From Luscinia megarhynchos (lineage: Eukaryota > Chordata > Aves > Passeriformes > Turdidae): DNA of 64,000 nt. This document shows, piece after piece, positions 1 to 13,482 of this stretch. Location: contig JAPFBE010000002.1 of NCBI GenBank assembly GCA_034336665.1, forward strand, positions 33,769,406 to 33,833,405. The letters are read 5' to 3'. Both the position numbers and the translations under genes were made by a program. Position 1 is the first letter of the stretch, and each line of letters begins with the position of its first letter. The notes under the pieces are model-generated. The model had not been told where the DNA came from. It was given only the letters and a program-made list of their open reading frames with translations, and did no database searches.

Positions 1-3000
1 GCCCTAGTTCCCATGGTACCCTATTGGAAATATCATTTGATAATTCTCAGTCTCCGCAAGTTTCAGGTTAAACATTGTGTACACCTTTTGGGGATGATCA
101 GTACTGAACATCCTGAGTGTGGTAAACAGTTCCAATTTAGGGCTGCTTGTGCTCTGAGACTTTATCCTAACTCAAGCCATGTGTGGGGAAGTTAATGACT
201 CAGTGAGATGTAGATCAGACCCTACTTCATGGAGAAAGAGCCATTTGTTGCTGTGGTGGCATTTGTCTAGAAATAGAGGGAGTGCCTTCCTTTATCCATA
301 ATTGCCCATTCCATAGGTGGCCATCACTGGATTAAAAAAAAACCAAAAACCATCTCACAGTGTTAGTGGCCTCAGAAAGAGGCTGTGGGCTCACCATTTC
401 TGCATAGGTAGCTGTCTGGTGCTGCAGACAGAAGTCAAATGTTACCACTGGAGTCACAGATTACAGTCTGGGCCTGGAAAAAATACTGTATAGAGAGATC
501 TTCTTCTTTTTAAGAGGTAGGAGAATTCATCTCACAAAATTGGGTTGAAACTGTCATTCAAATAACAGAGTATACCCAAAGTAACCAGTCAGGTTGTTCA
601 TAGACATCAGTAGAAAACGGACAAGATTCATATGAAGTTATAAAGTCTACTTGTTTAAAATAAATAAGTATGGGAAGAGACACTAAAAGGAAGATTTTTT
701 TTTGACATTTTTCTCTCCCAGTGGGAAATACCTCCCACAGCTCAGTTAATTGACGCAGAAGCCTGTGTCGCTGCAGGCTTCAGTGCCTGGCATCACTGGG
801 ACCCCGGCAATACCCTACCACCCTGGGGTCTTCCCTCCCAGCCATGAGCATTCAGAGGTTGTAACCTGCATGAGAAGCTACTTACTGATGCAGGCAAGTG
901 TCCCCTCTCAGAGCAGCTTTCTTGCTTTATTTCCTTAAAAGGAGCTCAACCATTTGAGAACATGGGCACAAGTATTGCTGAGGGGCCACCAGGCAACCAC
1001 AACCATTGGCATTACATAAATCTACTGCAACTCACACACAGCTGGGTGGAGACAGAGTAAAAGTGTGGAAAGGCTGCAGACGGAGTGGAAAAGCAAGGAA
1101 AGACAAAAGGGGAAGTGCCCCACCCCAGCTTGCAAAATCGGTCCTGTGGTTCAGACAGGTCCAGCTCACTGCTGCCCTGGTAATTCTGATGGCCAGGGAA
1201 AGGGGCTGAAGAAAAAAAATGCTGGAGTTATAAACATCTTTGTACACTTCTCCTTGTGAGTGTTCAGTGGCTATGAAGGCAGTGTCTTGTGAATGAATAT
1301 TAAAGTGTGGCATGTGGACATTCAGAGAACTAAATTCTGACACCTGAAGTAACCTAGAGGGCTGTGTAATATGTTTTATTTGCTCAGGTTCAGATGGACA
1401 TCTCTGCTGCTCAAAGGTATGGAAGTGTGTAGAAGCTGATGAGCCTTTGTAAATAATCGGTGATAATTACTGTCTCACCTGATGTAGTCCTCATGAGAGC
1501 AGAGAGAAAATTTCTTTTGAGATGATCTTTGGAGCTTTAAAAATTGTCTTCAACCCTCCACAATGAAACAAGGCTTGAAAGTCCAACTGAGGAGGCTTCT
1601 GAAGGAATTGAAAAACTTGAAGCTGAAATATTTTAGGAACTTTTAAAAATAGGGAAGTCAGGAATCTCCCCTCTTGTTTGGTCTGAAGCCCATGTTTCTA
1701 ACCCCAAAGAAACATTCCCAGTATGGACTGGTAGTGTATGTTCTGAGAGCCTGCCAGTATGATGTATATTTTTTTTTAAGGAGAATGCAGGAGATATTTT
1801 TATCAGGATTATTTTCATTTTGTCTGCAAAACTCTTATGGGGATTTGTATAGAGGGGCATGGGAGTGGTTTAGTTGAAGAAGGCATGTGACAAATTTCAT
1901 GAATGCCCTTAAATATGCCATACAAGATATAAGTGATATTCCAGTCTTCAAAGGCATGGTTTGCATGGGCATAGTGTGAAACAGTGTGCTAGAGAAAGGT
2001 GCAGAAGAGCCGGGTATATGGGGCCATTGGGAATTTCCTGTTGTGCCAGGGACAAGCTCTGATCTATGTAATGACTTAGGACTTAGAAAAATGTGCACGA
2101 AGGCAAATGGAAAAATGCCCTATTACTGAAAATGAATTCCTCTATCAAATTTTAAATGCTTGCTGCAAGTAATGGAGGGTGAATATTTTCAGAATAAACT
2201 TGCAAAAAATTTGTGGAAGTAAGAGTGACCCAGCCTGGAAAACAGCTGCCACAGCCCCAGCCTAGGTTGTGCTACATTATGAGCTCAGTTCTCTCAACAC
2301 ATGCAAGGCCAGATCAGGCATGTAAAAATCTGCCCTCTTGATGCAACTATAGCACATGACAAAATCAGATCCTTGAGAACAGAGCTGATCCTAAAAAGAG
2401 TTATACTTTTACAATGATTTTTATTTAGTTTTTTGAGGATTTTTTTTACTCAAAAGTATGACAGCAGTATGATTTGTGTTGCCACTGTGTGGCAACATGA
2501 TATTGCAGGAGATGCTGAGGCTATGGATTTTTCCATATTTCTCTGGAGTTGTGTAGCTTGTGGAGCTGCAGCCTATTTCATGAACACCTGCTGGGTAAAG
2601 CTGTGTTTTCAGAAGACAACATCAGTACAAAAGTTGGGAAAAGCCTGGGAATTGTGCAAGTTTTGTTTCTTCAGTGTTGGAGAGTGGAGAGCATTGCTTG
2701 AATAGGGAGAGCTGCAGTCTGTTTAGCTTCATGGCTTTAGGTACAGAGGTTGAGTCTGCTGATCTAAACTGCAGTGAGAGGAAGTTCTCTTTATCTGAGC
2801 AGAAGAGATGTGCCTCAGAGATAAGCCCCATTCTAGCTGGGGAGTTAAATTTATCTAGCAGGATCTCAGCAGTGGCTGCAGCTCAACTCAGAAACACCAG
2901 GCTCTGGCTGGAAGATAGGCATATTTTAAGCTGGGGAGGACATCTGTAACTGCAGCTTGCAAAAATTCAGGTTATTTTAAGGGAATGATTCTTCATCAAA

Positions 3001-6000
3001 AGGTTGGATTGGCCTGTCCACACTTGCCACCCCTCTGTTCTGTGTTAATTTTTGCTTGCTCCTTGTTATAGGTTTTTTACCTCACACAAGTTTTCTTTCA
3101 CCCTGAGTGCTCTTCAGGACTGGACCCTTACAGAAAACTTGATCACTGGACTGAGGCACAGTGCTGGAACTGCTTGCCTCTACAGAGGTGCTGTTTCAGA
3201 ACCAGCTGCTCTTTTGGTTTTGTTCAGTCACTCCTCAAATGTCTGTAATTTCAACTCCTGCTATGGTGGCTCCCTGGGCAGAGATGATTTCTGGCTGCAG
3301 GGGAGCTGCAGCTATGCTCTCCCCTCAGGCATGAACTTCCCAGGCTCTGTCCCACAGTAAAATGTGTAAACACAGTGTCACTCCACCACACTTGAGATTT
3401 GCAAGGAAGGATCTGCAGTGTGGCCATGCTTCCACTGTTTTCCCCAAAGTAGAATAAGCCCTTTATGATAAAAGAGATGGAAAAGCTCCTTTTTAGAACG
3501 GTAGTCCTAAAGCCAGGAGTGAACGCCACTCATTGCAGCAGGACAGAGCTTTGTTCCCAAACTTTCTCCTTTGAGCTTCAGTATGTGAGGTTTCTTGAAG
3601 CTTCAGATGATCTCTCAGGAAAAATCTTTGCCCACCAGGCAGTAGGTAGGTGTGACATAGCCACCAGTGCAGGCTTACCCTCAGCATGTCATTTATGGTG
3701 AAGGTGTTGGACCACAACAAGCAGTTAACTTGTGAAGGTGGATCAGCTAGCATCCCAGGATTTTGGCTTCCAGAGACAGCTTATTGGAAGGTGTCATGCT
3801 TCATTCAGCTGCCTTCCCTGAACAAGTGAGCAGACAGCAGCCCAAAAGCAGGCTAGACCTCAGCCTGCAATGTGAGACATCCTGCTACTGCCTCCCTCCC
3901 TCCCTTGCTTCCCCCCTCACCCATAGATGCATTCTGTATTATAAAAGTGCACATGCAAGAACATAATTCCTAGTAAATTAACCCTGGTGTGTGCTTCTTT
4001 CTTTCGTTTTTTACACATTTTGAAGTTAGGAAAAATGCCCAGTTCTTGTATTGCAGTTTAGGGTCATGTTTCTCAGAAACATTTAGGTGTCTAAATTACC
4101 TACATAAAAAGATCCCAAGAAGGTATCTAAGCTATCATTTCATCATTAGCCATAGTGACACCACAGGCACTAAAGAGGATTTTTGGAAGTGAATAACTGG
4201 TACTCTATGGATGCAAATGTGATGTAAATCCTAACATGGCAAAATCTATACTTAAAAATTGGATTAATAACCTGATTGAAGGATTGCAGGAAAAAAAATG
4301 GCAGAGCAAGCACAGATTTTTTTCACAATTTTCAGCCAAAACAGCCTGATCCAAGAAGAAAAATTAAGGCACATGTTTTTCTCTTTGTTTTTCACATTCC
4401 TTTACCCTTGTTTCTCCACCCCCAAAGATAGTCTGAAATTATCTTGCTTGAGAAGTATAATAATTGTAGCAAAAATGGAGAAATATGACGGCTTGGGTTG
4501 ACTTCCACTCTTCCAAGCCACATATCAGAGAGACAGGAAAAAAAAAAAAACTTAAAAAAAAAGAGGGGAAAAAAGGAGAAGAAACTGAAGAGTAAGGAGA
4601 ACTTTCACATGAACCATTTTTTTTACCCTGGAAATGTTACTTCTGAGGAAGTGGCTCTTACCAGAGTTTTCAGTAACTTCTAGATTATTTCATGGAACAA
4701 TATGAAACTTACTTGTTCCCTGACACTTCCTTAAAAAATAAATAATAATTGAAATTTTTAGAATAAATTGATAATTCTTTCATATAACAGAGTATCTGCA
4801 CATGATTTTGCCTTCCCTGTTGATTAAGTAACAACAGAAATGTTTAATGCAATGAAAAGGTGGGTTTAAACTAAAGTTGGTGACACTTTCAGCTTGTGTT
4901 GCAATTAATAGAAGAGGAAATATTCATTCTCCATATTTCATCATTTAAAAGCATCCTGTGTTTGTAAGAAGCTGTGATCAGCCAACATCCCTGCTATGGA
5001 TTTGAACTTCCCAAATTTTTGGTGGTTTCTGAGTTTTGGGGGTTTTTGTCTAAGCTAAGAGTTTTGTGTTCTGATTTTTAATAGTGGCTTAGGGGTTTTT
5101 TAGGGGGAGATCTGTCCCTTCTCGTTCACAGTACTGTGCACCTCAGCATTAACTGGGCCAAGTTATGGAACCTGTTTTTTCCTGCTGTGAATATGTGTTG
5201 CAATGCTCGGAAGTGGTGGCAGTGGTTGGTGTTGAAGTGGGATGGTTTCACTAGCACCAAAATGGGGACTGCAAGCTGGGGAACACTGCTGTTTCTGCAC
5301 CCTTCGTGCTGCATCTGCATTTCAGATACATCTTTCCATATGAAAATTTATTTTCAAGGGAAAAGAGCGCATGCACCTATAGAATTCACTATGAAAAATA
5401 TGTTTGCCTTATTGTGGGGTGCTTGGTTGCCCAGGTTTGCAAAGCAAAAGTAGCTATGAGACTGAGGGAAGTGTCAAACTGTGCATGAACCATCTGCACT
5501 CTGACCTCCAGCTGGCTGTTATTCACAATTCAGGCTGTGAATGTCTCTGTCTTTCCAAAGCAGAGCACTCCTCTCAGTTTTCCCAGATTGAAGCCATGAG
5601 CAAAGAGGTGAGAACATCTCCTCTGCATTGATATGGCACCTTCCTTTCTGAGTCAGGGTGTGCTTCCTCCTCCCAGAATACAACTAGTTTTGTAACTGGC
5701 ACCTCCTGTGACTGGACAGTGGAGGGGAGGTGGGGAAGCCCCATTGGCACTTTGTCTGCTGCAGGTGTGGATCTACAACAATTTATCTAGAAGTCAAATG
5801 GGAACTAGGCTTTTCTGGGGAGGGGTTGAGTTTCCTGCCCATTTGTCCACATAATGGCAAGTAGAAGTAAAAATGAGAAATGATAATTGTGCTAGCAAAA
5901 GGCTTCAGTGACTTTGGAGCCCAACACATGATATATATGAGGGAGGAATAATGGTAATGAGGCATTACCTCTGTTGTAGTATCACATTTGTTTAATCTTG

Positions 6001-8108
6001 CCACTACATTGCTAGTAGATCCTAGTAAAATTGGTATCCTATCACAGGCTTATTATGGTGCTAAGTGGAATTCTTTTTCTCTTTGCAAAACAGACTAGAG
6101 AAGTCTGATATTGTTTATTCTGTAATTACACATTAATGAGTCTGTACATTTGCTGTACAGTATAAGCATTAATAATAATGCTCTTTCCTGTGTTCAAAGC
6201 AAGAGACAAATTTATACTGTGCACGATACAGACCTTGGTGTTTAGAAGACAATGCAGCTATGTTTTTTATTTCTAAAGCTTTTTATAATACATTTTTCTC
6301 TTCAATACCACCTTTGAAATTTGAAATGGCAATGTATTTTCCAGCCATCAGAAGCCATTTGTTCCATATTCTCCCTTTTTGCATGTTTATATGCACACAT
6401 ATACACATATGTACATACAAATATGTCTGTCAGCACACAAAATTATGTGCCTGCAAAATCAAGTTCCTCTATGTTTATATCTCTGTGAAAACAGTACACA
6501 TATGCAAAAGAACATTTATCTTGAAATCTGAGCTTTTCCTTCGTCTCAAGACCAAGCAAACACACACACTGCAAGATAAACACATGCCATAAAAATATTT
6601 TCTTCAAACCTAAAAGAGGAAAAGGTTAGTTCCTGCTAGCTTGTCTGTATCCCTATAAGAAACCTAACTGTAAATTCCATTTGGGAAGTGGGTAACAGCT
6701 GAGGAAGATCCGTTTGTACCCATTGTGGTTTTTTGTCTGTATAAAGCTGCTGGGCCAAGGCAGCTGTGAAGGTCATGGTACTAGAGGATCCACCAAGGAG
6801 TTAATGAAGATAGAGGGAGATGGAGGAAGGAGAGAGAGAAACACACAGAGAAACAGCCCCAAATCTTCCTGCCAGCATTCTTTGCCTGAAAAGGCTCTCC
6901 TGCCTGCCCCTACTGGCTTAGCAGTGAGGGGTACATGGGTCCTCAGGATTCTCTCCTCTAGCTCATAAGTGCTACTCCTCCTTGGGTTCAGCTGGTCTGT
7001 TAACTTAGCTCCTTGCTGTATTATATAAGTAAGGTCTGTAATGGAGAGACAGGGAAACATTCGTGGAATGTTTTTCTCCAGAAGATTCTTTTGCAGTCCT
7101 ATACCAAATTGAGTATTGCATAGTGAAACTTTAGGGGGCATATAATATTCATAGCAGAGGGACATATAGAAATAATCTAATGGAAAAATGCAGATATAGT
7201 ATCTTGTATCTCTCATTTGAGATATAGCTTTCCACTAAAAGCTTATGCATGCCTAACTTGATAATTTTCTTAGAGATGTTTCAGTAGCTAACTAAGCTAA
7301 CAAATACAAAAGCACAGTTAAAAGTGATACTATAATAAAGGTAATGATGGGCCCCTCTGCTCTTCTGTCCCAGAAAGCAATTTATATTCAGGGAATCTTC
7401 TTATGCACATCTTGGGGAGCTTCAGGTAAGTTCAAAGTATAACTCCTCACAAAGACCAGGGTAGTTGAGCACAATTCAGTCCCCTGCCTTCCTGTGTGAG
7501 AACTCATGTTTTCTCTGCAATGGTGGTTTTTTTCACCTCTCTTTTTTGCCCTCAGTTAGACAGAGCACAAATAGTTGCCTACTTCCTGAGAACAGAGTGA
7601 TCCTCACATTCTGGGCTGTGGGTTGTGTTTTTCACGTTCAGGCATAGGATGGGAGTTAATCAGATAGCCATGGGCAGCTCTAGCAAATAGCACATTTGCA
7701 TCAGCAGAAGCTAGTTTCAGCAGACTTGCTGGGAAGGTTTGCTGCAGCATGCCACCATCCTGCCCTACTGACAGGCACTGCACATTCATTTGATAAAACA
7801 GATGACAATAGAAAATGAAATTTCTAACGTTCTCTTCTTCAAACACTTGAGAAGCCCCTTATCCTGAAGGTGTGAACCTGTGATTCACATCAGCTTTCCT
7901 GGGACTCCAGGATGACTTTGAGGTAAAGGAATTTGAAGCTATGGATGAGCCGTACTTCATTTATCCAGGTGGCAAGGAGAGCTCTTAGAGCCACTCTAAG
8001 ACAAGTGACAATCCTGATGACTAACAGTTTCCAGGAGTCCAAAGGCCTTCAAGTAGAATATTGGGATAACTGGGATTTGAGTGGTTTATGTGCTCAGATA
8101 TAATCAGC

Positions 8109-8165
8109 CATTACAATTTTGTGTTGGACAAGTCACTTTGGACTCAAACTTGACTTCTTCTCTCT
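8109..8165 (+). mobile_element. possible MIR-type SINE fragment
   Basis: The stretch reads like the central to 3' part of a MIR consensus in sense orientation. It has a TTGGACAAGTCACTT core, a pyrimidine-rich segment where MIR has CCTCTCTGAGCCTCAGTTTCC, and an ending AAATGG that matches the AAAATGG of MIR. Divergence is high and neither end is defined. This was judged by eye only, so it could be coincidence. Confidence 0.35.
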
Positions 8166-10664
8166 TCTAAATGGACAAAGCATCATTCATCAGTCCCAGA
8201 TTTTTGTCACCACAGTTGCTGACCAGTTTACCAGGTAAAGGCTGATTTTCTGAAAACCAAGTCTGCAAGCTTTCTGCAGCCTCTGACAGACTTACCTGGC
8301 TCAGCCTGTATGACCAATAGCCCAAACTCTCTTTCTGGATATATGTGTTTGTAGGTGATGAATTTAGCAGGATTTCATTTCCTTTCACAACCTCACTATG
8401 CTCCCCAGTGTAGCACAGCCATGGCAGATACCAAAGTTTATTTTAGCTAATAAGAAGTAGCAACTTCTGTAAAACTGTTTTGCTTTTTAATGAGGAAGGT
8501 TTTTCAAGCTTTCCATTTGCCTCACACTTAGTCCTACCACACTTTCTGGGTGTTTGTATGAAATTTAGGTGCTTTATGAATCCTGGGTTGGGCACTCCTG
8601 ATGTACTCTCTCTGACTTGGTAGCAACAAGGAGCTGCAACTTGGTAGTTCATGGGAAAGAAGGTTTCCTAATATATTATGGCACATTAGGACACTCATTT
8701 GTGTGTTTCTACCCTGAGAATCCATCATATTTGGTGAAAATGCAATGCAATATCTTTTCCTTTGGAATATTTGAAAAGCACTTGAAACATAAACTGGGCA
8801 GATGCTTTTAAAATTATTCTTCCAAATAAAAGGCACTTATGCTGGCTAGGACATGCAACTAGGAGCAGAGAGGAAGTGTGACAAAAACTTTGCCTGCTAG
8901 ACACTTTCAAATATTCCATACATGCTGAGATGGCAGGAAATGCCAACAATGATAGTCTAAATAGATCATTAACCCTTACAGGAGACCAAGTGTTGATCAC
9001 CCTCTGAATGCCTGGCGCCAGTTTTCACAGCACAGATCTTGTGCTACTTGCATATATTTGTGTGTCCTCTAGCTCTTGCTGTTGGTGTAAGACTGAGAAA
9101 GGGAGTGAATTAAGCTTGGGGTTTTCTACTGCAATTTTTTTCCAATTTGGGAGTTTTTTGTCTCTGATTTTACGCTGTGGCACAGGGCTCCTGGAAAAGA
9201 ACCTCTGTTACTCTAAACACCAACAGAAACACCAACAGAACAACCCAAAGAGTTTACAGTCTAATTAAGGCTATATATATACATAATTGATTAATTAAGC
9301 TTTACAATTCTTAGCCAAGGTAAGGTAGGGCAGAATGAAATGTAATCAATTGTGCTGTGCAAGCTAAACCATATACAGTATTCTGGAGATCAGAAAGCAA
9401 ATTTGTTTATCTAACAGATGCAGCAAAACAGTGTTCATGTGTGTTCTTCTCCAGGGTGCAGTGGGATTAGTTTGGTTCAAAGTACTCAACTTTGTTTTAA
9501 ACCACATCTCTTTAGATTGAAAAATATAAAGCATGTAAAAGTAAATAAATTAAGGATTTGGTGATCACACATGAGGGAATAAAATAAATATTGTCAATGA
9601 ATTATTAAGTCACTCGGGGAATCAGGAAATAATTTGTTTCCTGACTTCTAATTAGTCTAGATCTTAGTAGAGAGGAGCAATGTACTGTATCACTTGGACT
9701 TCTGGAAAAAGAGGAGACCTGATTCCAAGCTCTGATTTTGAAAGGCAGAAATCCTGGGTTGTACCAGCACAATGAGTGAAAGTCCAGCCTGGTGCTGATG
9801 AGATAGAAGTGAGTGAGGCTGGTCTTGGGAGGCTGGGCAGCTGAAGATAAAGTACGGACATAAGCCCAAATTTCAGGATATCAAATCCGTACTCTGGCCC
9901 AGACTTTTCTTTATGATGTTTCTAAAGATCCTTTGCATTTAAGAAAAAGTACTCTAGCAATTTGGTTTTGGAGTGAGATTTCACACCTCATAACTGAACA
10001 TGTATGAGAAGAGCTAAGCAGCTGAACTGAAGATGACACAATTTTCAGTTTTAGGTCATTTCCCACACCAGAGGTACAGGCTGAGTCCCTCTCTTCTCTC
10101 TCAGACCACTGATTATTTTCCATGCTGGCTTCAGTGTGAAGGATAATTTAAAACTGCTTTGGCTAATAAATAGCTCATACTTTTTTCTTTCCTTGAGGTA
10201 GTTGCCTTCGAGATTTTTCATCTTTCTTAGAACACAGTGATAGCATGGGAAAAGGTCAGCTGAGGAAAAATAAATTTCTTTCCTGCTTCTGCATCAGTCT
10301 GAGGAAGAAGTTTGCTTTTTGGCCTTGAACAATCCTGGATAAGAGAGAGCTGGCTGAAGGCTCCAAGCATTTGATATCCAGTATTTTATGGGTAGAACCA
10401 AGGTTTATGAGACTGGACAGTAATTCTATCTTTGTATAATTCTGTAGGATGCATCACAGACTATGAATAACATTTTCACAAATACCTAAGTTACACACTT
10501 GTTTTTGAGCTACAACTTCTGCCTGCTCTATGGTCCTTAGTCTTCTGTGGAACACATACCAGGAGGGTGGCCAGATTTCAGTTTTGTGGGTTAGGACACT
10601 TAAGAAGCATTTACCTGAGTATAGGAATCACTCTAAGCAGCAAAATGGCTTTTGAATTCCCCAT

Positions 10665-10722
10665 TAAAAAAAGAAAAAGAAAAAAAAGAAAAGAAAAAAA
10701 GAAAAAAGAAAAGAAGAAAAAA
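10665..10722. repeat. A/G-rich simple tract
   Basis: About 58 bases of nearly pure purine on the + strand, A runs broken by single G residues. It ends ten bases before the antisense MIR-type element. A shadow reading frame rich in Phe on the - strand comes from this tract and is not a gene. Confidence 0.9.
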
Positions 10723-10731
10723 CCCAACTGT

Positions 10732-10887
10732 TTTATCCCCATTTAAAAAGAATTGAAAAATGTGCAGATAGGGAAGTAAGGGCACATGATGGATTAAATG
10801 CCTTTCCCATGGCCACACAGGAAGTCTGTGGCTAAGCTAGGAATTAAACCTAGATTTCCTCAGTCTGCATCCAGTGCCTTGCCCCCT
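10732..10887 (-). mobile_element. MIR-type (CORE) SINE remnant, antisense
   Basis: Read on the + strand, this is the reverse complement of a MIR-like tRNA-derived SINE. TTATCCCCATTT corresponds to the end of the MIR core (AAATGGGGATAA). Next comes CCATGGCCACACAGGAAG, the counterpart of CCAAGGTCACACAGCTAG. Then GGAATTAAACCTAGATTTCC marks the antisense tRNA B-box region, and CAGTCTGCATCCAGTGCC matches the 5' part. The order and spacing fit one insertion of about 155 bases. CORE-SINEs are ancient in amniotes, so this is an old fossil. Subfamily assignment would need a repeat library. Confidence 0.75.
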
Positions 10888-13146
10888 TTTCAGGCTGTTT
10901 GTTATCAAATTCTCTGTAGGTTGAAGCAGTAGAACACTGAGTGTGAGAATGAGGAATATTAGAGAATAGATACTATTAATAATTGGTGAGAAACTGAGAA
11001 TAGTTCTGGATCAAGTATTGCCCATTTCTATTGCTATTTAATGTTCTCTTTTTTCCAAGTTGACATCAGCATGAAAATCCCCTTGTGGTATTGTTCCTTA
11101 ATCAAACTACTCGTGCCTTTCCCTATGGCTAGGGTTGCAGTGGAGAACAATGCTTAGCTGTTTCCAACTGTTCTGGTTTAACAGTAAGTAATATTATGAC
11201 TGGATTGGCATAGAAATGATTCTATTTATGTCTCTCTTGCTTTACATTTCTCATCCAAAGTCAAATAGAAAAAATTACATCCATTTCCCATGAAGAACAT
11301 CCATGTCTATGTTCTCTTTTACCATGCTCAATTGATTTAACAAAATACTATTTTTCTTGAACTGCTGAATGACTGAATTTTATCCTTGGAAATGCTGAAC
11401 TATATCAAGAGGGGCTCCATTGAAGTCAAAACCAGACCAGGAGCAGTAAAGCCAGAAGAAAGCAAGTCATGTCCCTCAAATCTGAAATAAACAGAAGCCC
11501 ATCTCTATAGTAGGTAGGATATGACAAGCTAGGCAAAACTTTCACAGTGGTTGTAGTTCCTCTCACGTGAATGGACTGGGTATTGCACAGCTTGGTCACT
11601 GCCAGCCCTACAAGAACAATGCACTGTATAAACTCTGCCCTTGGAGACTAGAGGTACTGATGCTGTACCTGTAGGGAACTGGGAGAGCAGCCACAGCTGC
11701 AGGATGGGATAAGCAGTGCAGATCTCCAACAGTGATTCCAGATAAGACAAAAACTGGAGCTTGACTCAAAAATGGTGCATAGCTGTTAGTGTCATCATAC
11801 TTATAGAGGATCATTTCTCACATTTTTGCTTTCTACTTAGCTCTTTATCAGACAAATTCTTGCTGACAAGTCCCCAAGGAATTGAAGAGTGTAAAAAGCT
11901 GGTGTTGTTACTCTGTTCTTAAAGCAGTCCATGTTCTGTTTTGTATTTATTTTGCCTGGAAATGAAGAAGAGAATATCCTTCATGTGAATCTGGATCTTT
12001 CTGCTCCAGCCAAGTTTCATTCTGAACAAGTGGGACACATGATCTCAGTGGAAGAACTTCCTAAGTTGTCTGCTCCATCCACTGCCAGCCAGGCAGGATT
12101 GCCTAGTTAGGCAATCCCTTCTTAGCCAATTTCCTTCTGTACTCTTCCATCACTCTGTCCTCCCTTCAGAAAAAAGACCATTGCCTAATTGTGCCTTTGA
12201 TATGTAGGTAAGAAATTGCTTGCTGGTTAGTTCAGGTTTGGAGGAGTTGCACACAGAGCACCACAGTTTGGTGCCTGTCTTAAAGTAGGGAATACATGTC
12301 ATGTGGGTGAATGTCAGAGAGGAATAGTAACCTGGAAGATTAGTGGAGAGGGAAAAAGGGCTAAATCTCTCTATTTTTTTAATGCTAGTTTTAATTTATT
12401 TTTTTTTCTGCTAAGCCACTAAGTATAATTCCTGGTCTATGCTTCCCTTTCTGTCACTTCTCCATAATTCTTAGCATTTCAGTTGGGCTGCTGTCTCTTG
12501 GCTGCTTCCTCTTTTCCTGCTTTCCTATATTTCATTATTTACCCGTCTTCCTCTTAGAGTACTTTTATAACAGAGTGAGGAGGATGTGGAAATGTTACAA
12601 TGTGACACATAAACTGCAGTGTCACAACTGCAGCTCTTTTGTTTCACCTCCAGGAATGCAAAGAAACAGATCTGAGTGGAGAGGCAGGAGTTGGTAGCTG
12701 GCGAAGGAAGGGGGAGATTTATAAATAGGGAAGAGAAATGACAAAAAAGTCAGAAAGTTTCCAGCTTGGTAACTTGAGATAATAGCTTTGCACGTAGTTG
12801 AAGACAATCCCAAACTAAACTATCACTGTGTCATTGAATGCAAAGGAGGGATGCAGGCAGGACCTCCCCAATACTGCTGCAACAGAGGAGTTGGAAGACC
12901 TGTATTGTACACAGTTCTTAAAGCTGTCCTTTCAAAACAACAATAAATAATAGAACCTCAAAAGAAAAACTACTCTTAGGGTCCATGTCTGTATGTGAAG
13001 TAAATCTTTGGAAGACAACGTGGTTGAAAATGAGGTACTGTAGCTCTCTTCAGATATCAGGCAGCTGAAAAAACTCACTCCCAAGGACTCCCAAGGGCTC
13101 CCAGGGACTTTCTCTATCTGCTTCCTAGGGCACCCATTAGTAAGAG

Positions 13147-13482
13147 CTTCCCTTCCCTTCCCTTCCCTTCCCTTCCCTTCCCTTCCCTTCCCTTCCCTTC
13201 CCTTCCCTTCCCTTCCCTTCCCTTCCCTTCCCTTCCCTTCCCTTCCCTTCCCTTCCCTTCCCTTCCCTTCCCTTCCCTTCCCTTCCCTTCCCTTCCCTTC
13301 CCTTCCCTTCCCTTCCCTTCCCTTCCCTTCCCTTCCCTTCCCTTCCCTTCCCTTCCCTTCCCTTCCCTTCCCTTCCCTTCCCTTCCCTTCCCTTCCCTTC
13401 CCTTCCCTTCCCTTCCCTTCCCTTCCCTTCCCTTCCCTTCCCTTCCCTTCCCTTCCCTTCCCTTCCCTTCCCCTCCCTTTTT
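13147..13482 (+). repeat. (CCTTC)n pentanucleotide array A in IKZF1 intron 3
   Basis: An uninterrupted array of the unit CTTCC runs from 13147 to about 13472, about 326 bases or 65 copies, with the first deviation near the end (CCCTCCC), then TTTTT. The + (sense) strand is pure pyrimidine. The complementary strand is (GGGAA)n, with a GGG run every five bases. The perfect repetition suggests a recently expanded or actively homogenised microsatellite, and the true copy number may differ between individuals or have been collapsed in assembly. Mirror symmetry and strand purity favour triplex (H-DNA), and the G-runs satisfy the usual quadruplex pattern. Confidence 0.98.

Noticed and set aside
1518..1562. 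Another weak CR1-like match (GATGATCTTTGGAG)
   Set aside because: Too short and interrupted to separate from chance; no flanking CR1 body.
6773..7216. 147-codon frame on the - strand in intron 3
   Set aside because: No family resemblance and no exon boundaries of useful quality.
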